In this document: positions 28,531-37,522 of the stretch, in pieces | Layout: each line of letters starts with the position of its first letter | Numbering within the stretch: the first letter of the stretch is position 1 | Assembly (NCBI RefSeq): GCF_019104945.1 | Contig: NZ_JAHRWW010000033.1 | Coordinates: 49,162 to 113,161, forward strand | DNA: 64,000 nt | Direction of reading: 5' to 3' | Origin: Thermomonas sp. | GTDB taxonomy: Bacteria; Pseudomonadota; Gammaproteobacteria; Xanthomonadales; Xanthomonadaceae | Notes under the pieces: model-generated | Told to the model about the DNA's origin: nothing | What the model saw: only the letters and a program-made list of their open reading frames with translations | Database searches by the model: none | Made by a program: the position numbers and the translations under genes

Positions 28531-31500
28531 TCACCCTGCCGTACCACCTAAGGAATCGTGTTCGTGCGAAAGCACATCAGCAACTGCGGCAGCATCTTTA
28601 CGTGCGCGCCGACCACGTTCGGCATAAAACTCGTCGGGTTTGCGGTCCAATAGGTCATACACCACCGGGATCACTAACAGCGTCAGCAGAGTCGATACCA
28701 AAAGACCGCCAATCACCGTAATGGCCATGGGGCTGCGCACTTCGGCACCATCACCAACGGCCAAGGCCAGCGGCAGGAAGCCGAACACCGCGCATAGTGT
28801 CGTCATCATGATTGGGCGCAAGCGCGAACGCGCACCTTCAACCAGCGCCTCGCGCTTGGCCACGCCCTCTTCGCGCAGCTGGTTGACCTTGTCGATCAAG
28901 ATAATGGCGTTTTTCACCACCAACCCCACCAGCAAGATCAAACCGATAAACACCACCACCGAAATAGGCGAACCTGTGAGTGTGAGTGCGGCAACCGCGC
29001 CCACCAGTGCCAGTGGAATGGTGAACAAGATCACGAAGGGATGCAGCAGTGATTCAAACTGCGAGGCCATCACCAAATACACCAAAAACACCGCGAGGCT
29101 AAATGCAAATACGAGCGAGCGGATCGACTCATTTAGCTCCTGCCCCTGCCCACCGATCTCCATCCCAATATCCACTCCAAGCGGATTTTCAGCCACCATC
29201 GCCTCAACCTCGCGAATGGCGGCGCCAAGGTCGATATCGCGCAGGTTAGCCGACACAATCGCCACGCGGTGGTGATCCGCACGATGAATCTCACTTGGTC
29301 CGGTGGTGGCAATCACCTGCGCCACGGCATCAAGTTCAATCGGTGTGCCTTTTGCAGTGCCAATGATGAGATGGCGAATGTCTTCCACCGAAGCGCGGTC
29401 AGATTCCTGCGCGCGCACCAGAACGTCGATCTTACGGTCGCGGAAGCTATAGCGTGTGGCCACTTCGCCATTGACCTTTTTCACCACCGCGTCCGCAACT
29501 TGCCGCGTGGTAAGCCCCAGCGCCGCGGCGCGGTCTTGGTCGAATACGATCTGAATTTCAGGAAAGCCCTGCTCCACCGTCGATTTCACATCGGCATAGT
29601 GCGCATTGGCACGCAGCATCTTGGCGAGTTTGTTGCCCGCTGTGCGGATTGTTTCTAGGTCTTGTCCTTCCACCTCAATTTCTAGCGGCGGCGACAACGA
29701 GAACAATTCTGGGCGCGCAAAATCTACCTGCACACCGGGATGCTGCGCCATGGTTTTACGCAGCGCGTCGGTAAGCGGGCCTTCCGCATCATTACTTTGC
29801 ATCACCACCGACAGCTTGCCGATGTTTTCACCGCTCTCGGTGGGGCTGGCATCTAGGCGTGTGCCGGCACCAGAGACGCCATACAGCACACGCACACCCG
29901 CATCTTTGGCATGCTGCGCCTGCACTTGTTTAATCAACGCATCGGTCTTCGCCAAGGGCGTACCCGGTGGTAGCTTGGCCGTCATATCGAAGCGGTCTTG
30001 CGCCAACTGTGGGATCAAATCGGTACCCAGCAACGGCAGCACCGCCAGCGTGGCTGCAAACGCAGCGCCTGCCACCAGCAAAATAGGTGCAGGGCGTGCC
30101 AAGGCACGCGGCAAGATCCGTAGATAGGCATGTTCAGCGCGGGCGTAAGGGGCCATCGCCATATCGCTGGCTTTGCGCATCAATGGGCCAACCACCGCAC
30201 CAATGCCGCGCCACAGCCGCACAACCGCCCACACGATGCCAAAGAACCCATACTGAAACAGCCCAGCAACACCACGCCCGGCATACATCGCAGGTTTCTG
30301 CCAGGTCTTTTGCGCCTGCCACTGCGGGTGCGCGGCTTCTTCTGGGAAGCCCATCGGCGCACGACCTTTCAGTGCACTCAGCATGGGAATTAAGGTCATC
30401 GCCACCACCAGCGATACCGCAATGGCAATCGCCACGGTCAGCGCTTGGTCACGGAACAACTGCCCGGCAATCCCCTGCACAAAGACCAGCGGCAAGAACA
30501 CTGCAATCGTGGTGAGTGTTGAAGCCACCACCGCCATGCTCACTTCCCGCGTGCCGGCAATCGCCGCTTCCAAGATACCTAACCCGCGCTCACGCGCTTT
30601 GGCAATGGACTCGAGCACCACGATAGAGTCATCCACCACAAGACCTGTGGCCAGCGCCAAGCCGCCTAGCGACATCACGTTCAAAGACAGGTCAAGCTGC
30701 CCCATGAAGAAGAACGTGGCGATGATCGACACCGGCAGCGACAGGCTGATGACGAAGGTGCTCCAGCCATCGCGCAGAAACAGGAAGATGATCAAGATCG
30801 ACAAGATGCCGCCAATCACGCCATCCACTTTCACATCATGAATGGCATTACGGATGAATACCGATTGGTCTTCGATGGTCGTTAGCTCAACGCCGCGCGG
30901 CAGATGTTCGCGAATATCCTTGAGCTTAGCCTCCAGTGCGTCGGCGGTAGCCACGGTATTGGCATCGCCTTCCTTATACACCGCCAGTTCCACCGCTTCG
31001 CGGCCATTGAGGCGAATAATGGTCTCGCGCTCTTTATACCCTTGCCGCACTTCAGCCACGTCTTTAAGGCGCAGCGCTTGGCCGCCGCCCGCCGACGCGC
31101 TACTGCTACCCCCCGACTGTGCCAGCGCCGCCATCACGCTGGCGTTGCCGCTTGCTGCGGCCACGCGCATCGCCTGCTGGGTGCCACTATTGCTGGCCGC
31201 CGCCGCGCGTGTGGTAAGCAGCATATTGCGAATTTCATCCACCTTCGCAAACTGGTTCACCGTGCGCACAAGAAAGCGCTGCGAGCCTTCTTCCAAGCGC
31301 CCACCAGAAACGTTGACGTTTTCCTGCTGCAGGCGTTGGATCACGTTCTCTAGAGTCAGGCCAAGCTGTGCGAGCTTGCGCTGATCCACATCCACCTGCA
31401 CTTCATCCTCTAAACCGCCGCCGACTTTCACCGCCGCCACACCGGTCACCGGCTCAAGCTTGCGCTTGAGGTCTTCATCCGCGTAGCGGCGCAGCTCCAT

Positions 31501-32016
31501 CAGCTGACGAATTTCTTCATCACCGTGGCTATTTTCTTTTGCAGAAAGCGCCAACCGGATGATCGGCTGGGTGGACGGGTTAAACCGCAGCAGCACCGGC
31601 GGCTTGGCCTCCAGTGGAAATTGCAACGACTCCATTTTGTCGCGCACATCGAGGCTGGCCTGGTCCATATCGGTGCCCCAAGCAAACTCCAGCACCACAT
31701 CAGACTGCCCTGTGCGCGAAATCGACTTCAGCTTGCGCAAGCCTTTCACTACGCCCAGCGCTTCTTCTGCGGGCTGAGAAATCAGCGTTTCAACTTCCGC
31801 AGGCGCGGCCCCTTCGTAATCGGTGCGCACGGTGAGCGTGGGGTAGCTTAAATCAGGCAGCAGATTCACCTTCAAACTGCCTAGCGCAATGAGACCAAAT
31901 AGCACCAAAGTGACGGTCATCATCGCAATGGTGACGCGCCTACGCGTGGCAAACTCCACCAAGCTGAAGCCGCCACTGGGTGCATGCAGAGGGTCGTGCA
32001 CGTCGTTCGGGCTCAT
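28531..32016 (-). CDS. RND multidrug efflux permease (first of a tandem pair, enlarged)
   Basis: 1,161 residues, over 100 longer than a standard RND pump. The TM4 motif V-V-D-D-S (D462, D463) keeps both proton-relay acids. The extra length comes from an Ala/Ser/Gly-rich insertion at about 268-313 in the first periplasmic domain and an enlarged TM6-TM7 cytoplasmic loop (about 565-660) with Trp/Arg-rich amphipathic stretches. The start overlaps the adaptor stop (ATGA). Two unlike pumps sharing an adaptor resembles MdtB/MdtC heteromers. The substrate cannot be read. Confidence 0.92.
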   Translation of the reverse strand: MSPNDVHDPLHAPSGGFSLVEFATRRRVTIAMMTVTLVLFGLIALGSLKVNLLPDLSYPTLTVRTDYEGAAPAEVETLISQPAEEALGVVKGLRKLKSISRTGQSDVVLEFAWGTDMDQASLDVRDKMESLQFPLEAKPPVLLRFNPSTQPIIRLALSAKENSHGDEEIRQLMELRRYADEDLKRKLEPVTGVAAVKVGGGLEDEVQVDVDQRKLAQLGLTLENVIQRLQQENVNVSGGRLEEGSQRFLVRTVNQFAKVDEIRNMLLTTRAAAASNSGTQQAMRVAAASGNASVMAALAQSGGSSSASAGGGQALRLKDVAEVRQGYKERETIIRLNGREAVELAVYKEGDANTVATADALEAKLKDIREHLPRGVELTTIEDQSVFIRNAIHDVKVDGVIGGILSILIIFLFLRDGWSTFVISLSLPVSIIATFFFMGQLDLSLNVMSLGGLALATGLVVDDSIVVLESIAKARERGLGILEAAIAGTREVSMAVVASTLTTIAVFLPLVFVQGIAGQLFRDQALTVAIAIAVSLVVAMTLIPMLSALKGRAPMGFPEEAAHPQWQAQKTWQKPAMYAGRGVAGLFQYGFFGIVWAVVRLWRGIGAVVGPLMRKASDMAMAPYARAEHAYLRILPRALARPAPILLVAGAAFAATLAVLPLLGTDLIPQLAQDRFDMTAKLPPGTPLAKTDALIKQVQAQHAKDAGVRVLYGVSGAGTRLDASPTESGENIGKLSVVMQSNDAEGPLTDALRKTMAQHPGVQVDFARPELFSLSPPLEIEVEGQDLETIRTAGNKLAKMLRANAHYADVKSTVEQGFPEIQIVFDQDRAAALGLTTRQVADAVVKKVNGEVATRYSFRDRKIDVLVRAQESDRASVEDIRHLIIGTAKGTPIELDAVAQVIATTGPSEIHRADHHRVAIVSANLRDIDLGAAIREVEAMVAENPLGVDIGMEIGGQGQELNESIRSLVFAFSLAVFLVYLVMASQFESLLHPFVILFTIPLALVGAVAALTLTGSPISVVVFIGLILLVGLVVKNAIILIDKVNQLREEGVAKREALVEGARSRLRPIMMTTLCAVFGFLPLALAVGDGAEVRSPMAITVIGGLLVSTLLTLLVIPVVYDLLDRKPDEFYAERGRRARKDAAAVADVLSHEHDSLGGTAG

Positions 32017-33086
32017 TTGGCAGCGTCCACTTCCAACACTTTCACCGAGCTGCCTTCGCGCAGCGCCGCTTTACCTGCCACCACCACTTGATCGCCTGCT
32101 TTCAAGCCACTGCGCACTTCCACCCATGGGCCGTCGTCGTAGCCAAGCTTCAGCGCAACCCGCGCCGCTTTACCTGCACGAATCACGAACACCGCCGGAT
32201 CGCCGCCATCTTCCAGCAACGCGTTACGCGGGATCACCAATGCATCGGCGCGCTGGTCATAGCGAATTTGAATGCGACCAAACATACCCGGCTGCAGCAC
32301 ATCGTTACTGTCAAATGCGCTGATCACGCGGAACGTGCCGCTACCGGCATCCACTACCGGCGAGACACGATCAATCTTACCCTCGAAGGTTTTGCCCGGC
32401 AGCGCGTCCACGGTGAGTTGCACCAACTGACCTGGCTTCAATTTTTCGATCTCACGTTCCGGCACGTTGAGCGTGGCTTCCAGCTTCGAAATATCCACGA
32501 TGCTAAAAATCGGCGAGTTGATCTGCACGAAGTTGCCCGGCTTGATGTCGCGCGTGGCAACCACCCCGGAAATGGGCGCGGTCACGTTACCGTAGGACAA
32601 CTCTAGCTTGGCCATCCGTAACTGAGCACGGGCATTTTCTAGGTCGAAGCGCAGCTGGTCTAAATCGTTGGCGCTCACCATTTTTTGCTCCGCCAGCTGG
32701 GTGGCGCGACGGTAGTTGGCTTCGAGCTTCTGCAGCTGCGCATTGGCCTGTGCTTCTTGCAGCACGGCGCGATCGCGGTCGATGCTGACCAGTGTTTGCC
32801 CTTCGCGCACGTGTTGCCCCACATCGGCCAGCACCTTCAGCGCGATACCTGAAGTCTTGGCCACCACCTGCGCTTCGGCGCGTGCCTCTAACGGTGCCGT
32901 TCCGCCATAGCTGGCTGAAATTGAGCGCTGCGCGGCTTTCGCCACTTCTACAGGAATCGCCTCAGCCGCCTGATTGGGCTTATCTCCCCCCGGCCCCGGC
33001 GCTCCGCTAATTTTGCAGGCCACTAGGCCAAATGAAAGCAACGCAATAAAACCAGCCCGTGAAGCAGTGCGATAGGTCATGTGCAT
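32013..33086 (-). CDS. RND efflux periplasmic adaptor lipoprotein
   Basis: 357-residue membrane-fusion protein. It has a signal peptide with lipobox L-V-A-C near residue 24, then the biotinyl-lipoyl half-motifs, an alpha-hairpin (~95-165, A-Q-L-Q-K-L-E-A-N-Y-R-R-A-T) and a beta-barrel. It joins an inner-membrane pump to an outer-membrane channel. The next gene overlaps by 4 bases. No TolC-type channel gene is in the window. The start may be Met 33086 or 33080. First gene of the efflux operon. Confidence 0.92.
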   Translation of the reverse strand: MHMTYRTASRAGFIALLSFGLVACKISGAPGPGGDKPNQAAEAIPVEVAKAAQRSISASYGGTAPLEARAEAQVVAKTSGIALKVLADVGQHVREGQTLVSIDRDRAVLQEAQANAQLQKLEANYRRATQLAEQKMVSANDLDQLRFDLENARAQLRMAKLELSYGNVTAPISGVVATRDIKPGNFVQINSPIFSIVDISKLEATLNVPEREIEKLKPGQLVQLTVDALPGKTFEGKIDRVSPVVDAGSGTFRVISAFDSNDVLQPGMFGRIQIRYDQRADALVIPRNALLEDGGDPAVFVIRAGKAARVALKLGYDDGPWVEVRSGLKAGDQVVVAGKAALREGSSVKVLEVDAAK

Positions 33087-33196
33087 GTGGGGAGATGAAT
33101 GTTGTAGGTTGGTGTTGTAGTCAAGTATCTCACCTGACCGCTAATTGTTCTATCCGCCGAAGGTCATGGGTCAGTGAAAAAATAAATTCACAAAAC

Positions 33197-33210
33197 TTGA
33201 CCTATATCAA
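33197..33210. promoter_or_regulatory. FNR/ANR-like box in the efflux/cytochrome divergent gap
   Basis: TTGAC-CTAT-ATCAA differs by one base from the FNR consensus TTGAT-N4-ATCAA. It lies 89 bases before the first cytochrome start. A TATACT element at 33227-33232 could be the -10, which would place the box near -35 rather than the classical -41.5. It is nearly palindromic and could act on either side. Confidence 0.5.
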
Positions 33211-33298
33211 AATCATCTTTTATGGCTATACTGCGCCTGAACAAATGCCGAACACGATACACCGGCATCCACACACCAGACCATCACGGGACAGTCAG

Positions 33299-33628
33299 AT
33301 GACGAGACCGCTGTTGCTTGCTGCAAGCCTGCTTATGTTGGCATCCACCGCCTACGCACAAACCCCGGCCCCTAAGACCGGAGACGCGACACGAGGCAAA
33401 GGGCTCACCTACACCTGCCGTGGCTGCCACGGGCTCACCGGCTACAAAAACGCCTACCCGAGCTACCACGTCCCCAAAATTGGCGGGCAGTCAGAAACCT
33501 ATCTGCACAACGCGCTTTCAGAATACCGTACCGGTAAGCGCAAGCACCCCACCATGCAGGCCCAAGCGGAGAGCTTCTCCGAGCAAGATATCGCTGATAT
33601 CGCCGCCTACCTATCCAGCCTGAAGTGA
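33299..33628 (+). CDS. periplasmic c-type cytochrome (class I, small)
   Basis: 109 residues. A signal peptide ending A-Y-A/Q (cleavage after residue 20) decides the start at 33299; the frame continues upstream through non-coding sequence. One haem site C40-R-G-C43-H44 and a likely axial Met86 (H-P-T-M). The sequence K-I-G-G-Q-S-E-T-Y-L-H-N-A-L-S-E-Y-R is typical of cytochrome c4/c553-like proteins. It would carry electrons in the periplasm. Paired with a second cytochrome 8 bases downstream. Confidence 0.88.
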   Translation: MTRPLLLAASLLMLASTAYAQTPAPKTGDATRGKGLTYTCRGCHGLTGYKNAYPSYHVPKIGGQSETYLHNALSEYRTGKRKHPTMQAQAESFSEQDIADIAAYLSSLK

Positions 33629-33636
33629 GCCGCGCC

Positions 33637-34074
33637 ATGACCAAGATCACCATGACTCTGCTCGCCCTCGCCTGCGCGCTGTCCCTCTCTGCCTGTGGCG
33701 GCAACGCCAGTGGCGAACACGCGGCCGCCGATGCTTCCACCACAGATGTTCCCTCCAACGGCCTTCCCAAAGGCAACGCAGCCGCTGGCCGCGAGCTTGC
33801 CAATAAAGGCAGCAAGACGGTTGCCGCCTGCGCCTCCTGCCACGGCGCGGATGGCAACAAGCCGATTGATGGGATGTACCCGAAAATCGGCGGGCAATAC
33901 GCCGACTACGTGGCGCACGCGCTGCTTGCCTACCGTGGCGGCACCCGCGCAGGCGCTACGGCCGACGTGATGGCCATTCAAGCCAAGGGCCTCAGTGACC
34001 AGCAAATCGCCGACCTTGCCGCCTATTTCGCCACAGCACCCAGCCAGCTGCGCGATCTACAGGGCGCGCCGTAA
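33637..34074 (+). CDS. c-type cytochrome lipoprotein
   Basis: 145 residues from ATG 33637 (an in-frame GTG at 33625 overlaps the previous stop). Lipobox L-S-A-C with Cys20, then a flexible Ala/Ser/Thr linker and a cytochrome fold with C65-A-S-C68-H69 and a probable Met112 ligand. It is a membrane-tethered counterpart of the preceding soluble cytochrome, with the same K-I-G-G-Q core. The two probably arose by duplication and are likely cotranscribed. Confidence 0.88.
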   Translation: MTKITMTLLALACALSLSACGGNASGEHAAADASTTDVPSNGLPKGNAAAGRELANKGSKTVAACASCHGADGNKPIDGMYPKIGGQYADYVAHALLAYRGGTRAGATADVMAIQAKGLSDQQIADLAAYFATAPSQLRDLQGAP

Positions 34075-34147
34075 GCGTCACGCTCGTCGCGTTGTGGCAT
34101 CTTAAGCACCGATACCGGAAAATACCCGTTTAGGTGCGAGTGCAGCC

Positions 34148-34435
34148 ATGGGCAGAAGTATTGCCATTGACCTCAACCCCAAGTTCGAAATTGAAATCGA
34201 AGGCGGGCCGATTGCGACAGCCTTGGGTCTAGACCAAGACACCTTCTTTACGCTGCTCGAACAGCGCAAGATCGACCAGCTGTGCGAACGCGGCACGGAA
34301 GAAGATGAAGGCCTGTACCGCGCCTCGTTTTATTATGAAAACAAGCGCGCACGCATCGTGGTCGATAAAACCGGCAAGCCTATTGGCGAGATCGAGGCCA
34401 GCACGCGCGAGAAAGGTAAGCGCAGCGCGTCTTAA
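34148..34435 (+). CDS. small conserved protein of unknown function (DUF6522-like)
   Basis: 95 residues, acidic, no signal or membrane segment. Pattern: I-A-T-A-L-G-L-D ... C-E-R-G-T-E-E-D-E-G-L-Y-R-A-S-F-Y-Y-E ... V-V-D-K-T-G. It resembles, from memory, the small DUF6522 proteins; this was not checked by search. It follows the cytochrome pair by 73 bases on the same strand and ends before a strong terminator. Function unknown. Confidence 0.7.
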   Translation: MGRSIAIDLNPKFEIEIEGGPIATALGLDQDTFFTLLEQRKIDQLCERGTEEDEGLYRASFYYENKRARIVVDKTGKPIGEIEASTREKGKRSAS

Positions 34436-34460
34436 CGCCTCATCTGCCAACCCTCCCAAA

Positions 34461-34496
34461 CAAAACGGGGCGCGAAATTCGCGCCCCGCTCTTTAT
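34461..34496. terminator. terminator between the small protein gene and nuoN
   Basis: A 10-bp GC-rich stem (34466-34475 with 34479-34488) with a 3-base loop and a CTCTTTATT tail on the plus strand; A-rich DNA on the other side gives a T-run for nuoN. Probably bidirectional. Confidence 0.75.
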
Positions 34497-34511
34497 TCCT
34501 GCGCCTAAAAC

Positions 34512-35975
34512 TTAGGCAAACGCGCTCTGGCACCACGCCATCAGCGGGCTCCATGCCCCCCCCAGCACCAGCAGGGCCAAGGCATTGACGCCAAATACCA
34601 GCTTCAAGGTGGCATCATCGCGCGGCAGCACAGGCTCACCCACTGGCTCGTCGAAGTACATCACCTTCATGACGCGCAGGTAGTAGAACGCACCGATCAC
34701 CGCGCAAATAATGCCGACGATGGCCAGCCACAGCAGGCCGCCGTCGATGGCAGCGCGCAGCACCGCGAGCTTGGCCCAGAAGCCGAGGAACGGCGGAATA
34801 CCGCACAGCGACGCCATCACGCACAGCACCATACCGGCGCTCCACGGGTCACGCGCATTCAAGCCCTTGAAGTCTTCGATCATATCGGCTTCAAAACCAC
34901 GACGCGCCAGCAACACGATGGCACCAAACGCGGCGGTGGCCATCAGCGCGTAGCTGATCGCATAGAACATCGCAGCGGCGTAACCTTCAGGGCCACCACC
35001 GGCAAAGCCGAGGAAGGTGAAGCCCACGTGCGAGATGGTGGAATACGCCAGCATGCGCTTGAGGTTGGTCTGCATCAGCGCCACGACATTACCCACGATC
35101 AACGACAACGCAGCCAGCACCGCCAGCAGCGGTTGCCACTGTTCGGCCAAGGGGGCAGCGCCCACGCCAAGCAGACGCACCACCATGGCAAACGCAGCCA
35201 GCTTCGGAGCCGAACCAATGAACAGCGTGATCGGGGTTGGCGCACCGTGGTACACGTCGGGCAGCCACATATGGAACGGGGCCAGACCAAACTTGAAGGA
35301 GACGCCAGCAATCATGAACACCACGCCCGTCAGCAGCAGCATCGGCTGCGCCACGCTGCTCGCGGTATCGCGAATGGTCGCAAGGTCTAGGCTACCGGTT
35401 GCGCCATAAACCAGCGACATGCCGTACAGCAGCAGGCCCGATGCCAGCGCGCCCAGCACGAAGTACTTCATCGCCGCTTCCGAGGCCAGTGGGCTGTCGC
35501 GGTCCACCGCCACCAGAGCGTAGGAACTCAGCGCCAGCAATTCAAGACCGAGGTAGATCATGATCAGGCTACCGGCCGAGGTCAGCAGCATCATGCCCAG
35601 TGCGGCAAACATCACCAGCACCGAGATTTCGCCCTTATACAACCCGCGATCGCGGAAATACGGCCATACAAACAGCAGGGCGACGGCGGAGATTACGCAC
35701 ACCGACACCTTCAGCACATCGGCCATGGTGTCGCGCACAAACATGCCGTTCAGCACGGCGGTTTGTTCGCCACTGCCTACACCGGCCAAGATCAGCGCGG
35801 CGACAGCCAACAGTGAAAACACAGACAGCGTGTGGGTGATCGCCTTCTGGCTGTCCTTTAGGAACAGATCCAACATCAAAATGGCGAACGCGGCACCCAC
35901 AAGTACCAGTTCGGGAATCAGCGGCAGCAGTTCGGTGGCCGCCGGCATGGCGAGAGTTGCTTGCATCGTCGTCAT
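34512..35975 (-). CDS. nuoN: NADH-quinone oxidoreductase subunit N
   Basis: 487 residues, 13-14 membrane helices, antiporter-like proton channel subunit of complex I. Conserved stretches include the F-K-F-G-L-A-P-F-H-M-W-L-P-D-V-Y-H-G-A-P-T segment and K-R-M-L-A-Y-S-T-I-S-H-V-G. Last gene of the nuo operon, 4 bases after nuoM. Confidence 0.96.
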   Translation of the reverse strand: MTTMQATLAMPAATELLPLIPELVLVGAAFAILMLDLFLKDSQKAITHTLSVFSLLAVAALILAGVGSGEQTAVLNGMFVRDTMADVLKVSVCVISAVALLFVWPYFRDRGLYKGEISVLVMFAALGMMLLTSAGSLIMIYLGLELLALSSYALVAVDRDSPLASEAAMKYFVLGALASGLLLYGMSLVYGATGSLDLATIRDTASSVAQPMLLLTGVVFMIAGVSFKFGLAPFHMWLPDVYHGAPTPITLFIGSAPKLAAFAMVVRLLGVGAAPLAEQWQPLLAVLAALSLIVGNVVALMQTNLKRMLAYSTISHVGFTFLGFAGGGPEGYAAAMFYAISYALMATAAFGAIVLLARRGFEADMIEDFKGLNARDPWSAGMVLCVMASLCGIPPFLGFWAKLAVLRAAIDGGLLWLAIVGIICAVIGAFYYLRVMKVMYFDEPVGEPVLPRDDATLKLVFGVNALALLVLGGAWSPLMAWCQSAFA

Positions 35976-35979
35976 GTCC

Positions 35980-37491
35980 TCACAGCTTGGTCGCGGCGAG
36001 CTGGCTCGCCAATTGCGCGATGGAAGGTTCCATCAGGTCGGTCAGCGGCTTGGGATACACACCCAAGGCCAGAGTGAATACAGCAAACACGCCCAACACG
36101 ATCCATTCACGCAGGTTGATGTCCTTCATTTCAGCCACGTGTGCATTGCCCACGTCGCCCCAAATGATGCGCTTGGTAAGCCACAGCGAGTAGCCCGCAC
36201 CGATGATCAGGGTTAGCGCTGCGCCAAGGCCTACCAGCGGGTTCTGCTGGAAGCTGGCGAGGATCACCACAAACTCACCCACAAAGCCGCTGGTACCTGG
36301 CAGACCGCAGTTGGCCATCGCAAATAGCACCCAGAACATCGCAAACCACGGCATCACCTTGGCCACACCGCCGTAGTCTTTAATCATGCGGGTGTGCATG
36401 CGGTCGTACAGAACGCCCACGCAGGAGAACATCGCACCCGAGATAAAGCCGTGGCTGACCATCTGCACCATCGCGCCCTGAATACCGAAACGCGCGGTAT
36501 CCACCAAGCCCTGATCGCGCACCAGCGAGAAACCGATAAAGATACCGAGGATCACAAAGCCCATATGTGCAACAGACGAATAAGCAATCAGCTTCTTCAT
36601 ATCCGGCTGCACCAGCGCCACCATGCCTACATAGATGATGGCAATCAGGCTGAAGGCAATCATCAACCACGCGAATTCGTGGCCCGCGTCCGGCACGATC
36701 GGCAAGGTGAAACGCAGGAAGCCGTAGCCACCGATCTTCAGCATAATCGCCGCCAGCACCACCGAACCACCGGTGGGCGCTTCCACGTGCGCGTCGGGCA
36801 GCCAAGTGTGCACCGGGAACATCGGCACCTTGATCGCAAACGCACCGAAGAAGGCAAAGAACAGCCAAGTTTGCTCGGTCATGGTCAGCGGCAGCGCGGC
36901 CATGTCGGCGATCTGCCAGCTACCGCCCTTCAGGTACAGGTAGATCAGGCCAACCAGCATGAACACCGAACCGAGGAAGGTATAGATGAAGAACTTCAGC
37001 GCGGCGTAGATGCGGCGCGGGCCGCCCCAGACACCGATGAGAATAAACATCGGAATCAGCATCGCTTCGAAGAAGACGTAGAAGAGGATTGAGTCGAGCG
37101 CGGCAAACGCACCGATCATTACGCCTTCTAGGATCATCAAGCTGGCGAAGTACTGCGACACGCGCTTTTGTACCGAGCCCCAGGCGCCAATCAGCACCAG
37201 TACGCCTACCAGCGCGGTCAGTGCAATCAGGGGCACCGAAAGACCGTCCACGCCGAGGTGGTACTGAATGTTGTAGGCCGGGATCCAGTCGCGCTGTTCA
37301 ACAAACTGCATCGCCGCCGTGTCCATCTGGAAACCAGTGAACAGCGGGACGCAGAGCGCCAAGGTCAACAGGGCGAACGCGAGCGATACCCAACGGGCTA
37401 GCTCGGGCCGCTTGTTGCCCGCCATGAGTGAGAACACACCGCCGAGAATCGGCAGCCAGATTAAAAGACTAAGCAGGGGCCAGTGGGTCAC
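35980..37491 (-). CDS. nuoM: NADH-quinone oxidoreductase subunit M
   Basis: 503 residues from GTG 37491 (V-T-H-W-P-L-L-S-L-L-I-W), which matches the family N-terminus. The open frame extends to an ATG at 37569, but that adds 26 polar residues lying inside nuoL. Antiporter-like membrane subunit with F-A-I-K-V-P-M-F-P-V-H-T-W-L-P-D-A-H and K-K-L-I-A-Y-S-S-V-A-H. It begins 31 bases after the nuoL stop. Confidence 0.95.
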   Translation of the reverse strand: MTHWPLLSLLIWLPILGGVFSLMAGNKRPELARWVSLAFALLTLALCVPLFTGFQMDTAAMQFVEQRDWIPAYNIQYHLGVDGLSVPLIALTALVGVLVLIGAWGSVQKRVSQYFASLMILEGVMIGAFAALDSILFYVFFEAMLIPMFILIGVWGGPRRIYAALKFFIYTFLGSVFMLVGLIYLYLKGGSWQIADMAALPLTMTEQTWLFFAFFGAFAIKVPMFPVHTWLPDAHVEAPTGGSVVLAAIMLKIGGYGFLRFTLPIVPDAGHEFAWLMIAFSLIAIIYVGMVALVQPDMKKLIAYSSVAHMGFVILGIFIGFSLVRDQGLVDTARFGIQGAMVQMVSHGFISGAMFSCVGVLYDRMHTRMIKDYGGVAKVMPWFAMFWVLFAMANCGLPGTSGFVGEFVVILASFQQNPLVGLGAALTLIIGAGYSLWLTKRIIWGDVGNAHVAEMKDINLREWIVLGVFAVFTLALGVYPKPLTDLMEPSIAQLASQLAATKL

Positions 37492-37522
37492 GCTTGCAGT
37501 TCCATCCAATAGTGGTTCCGGC

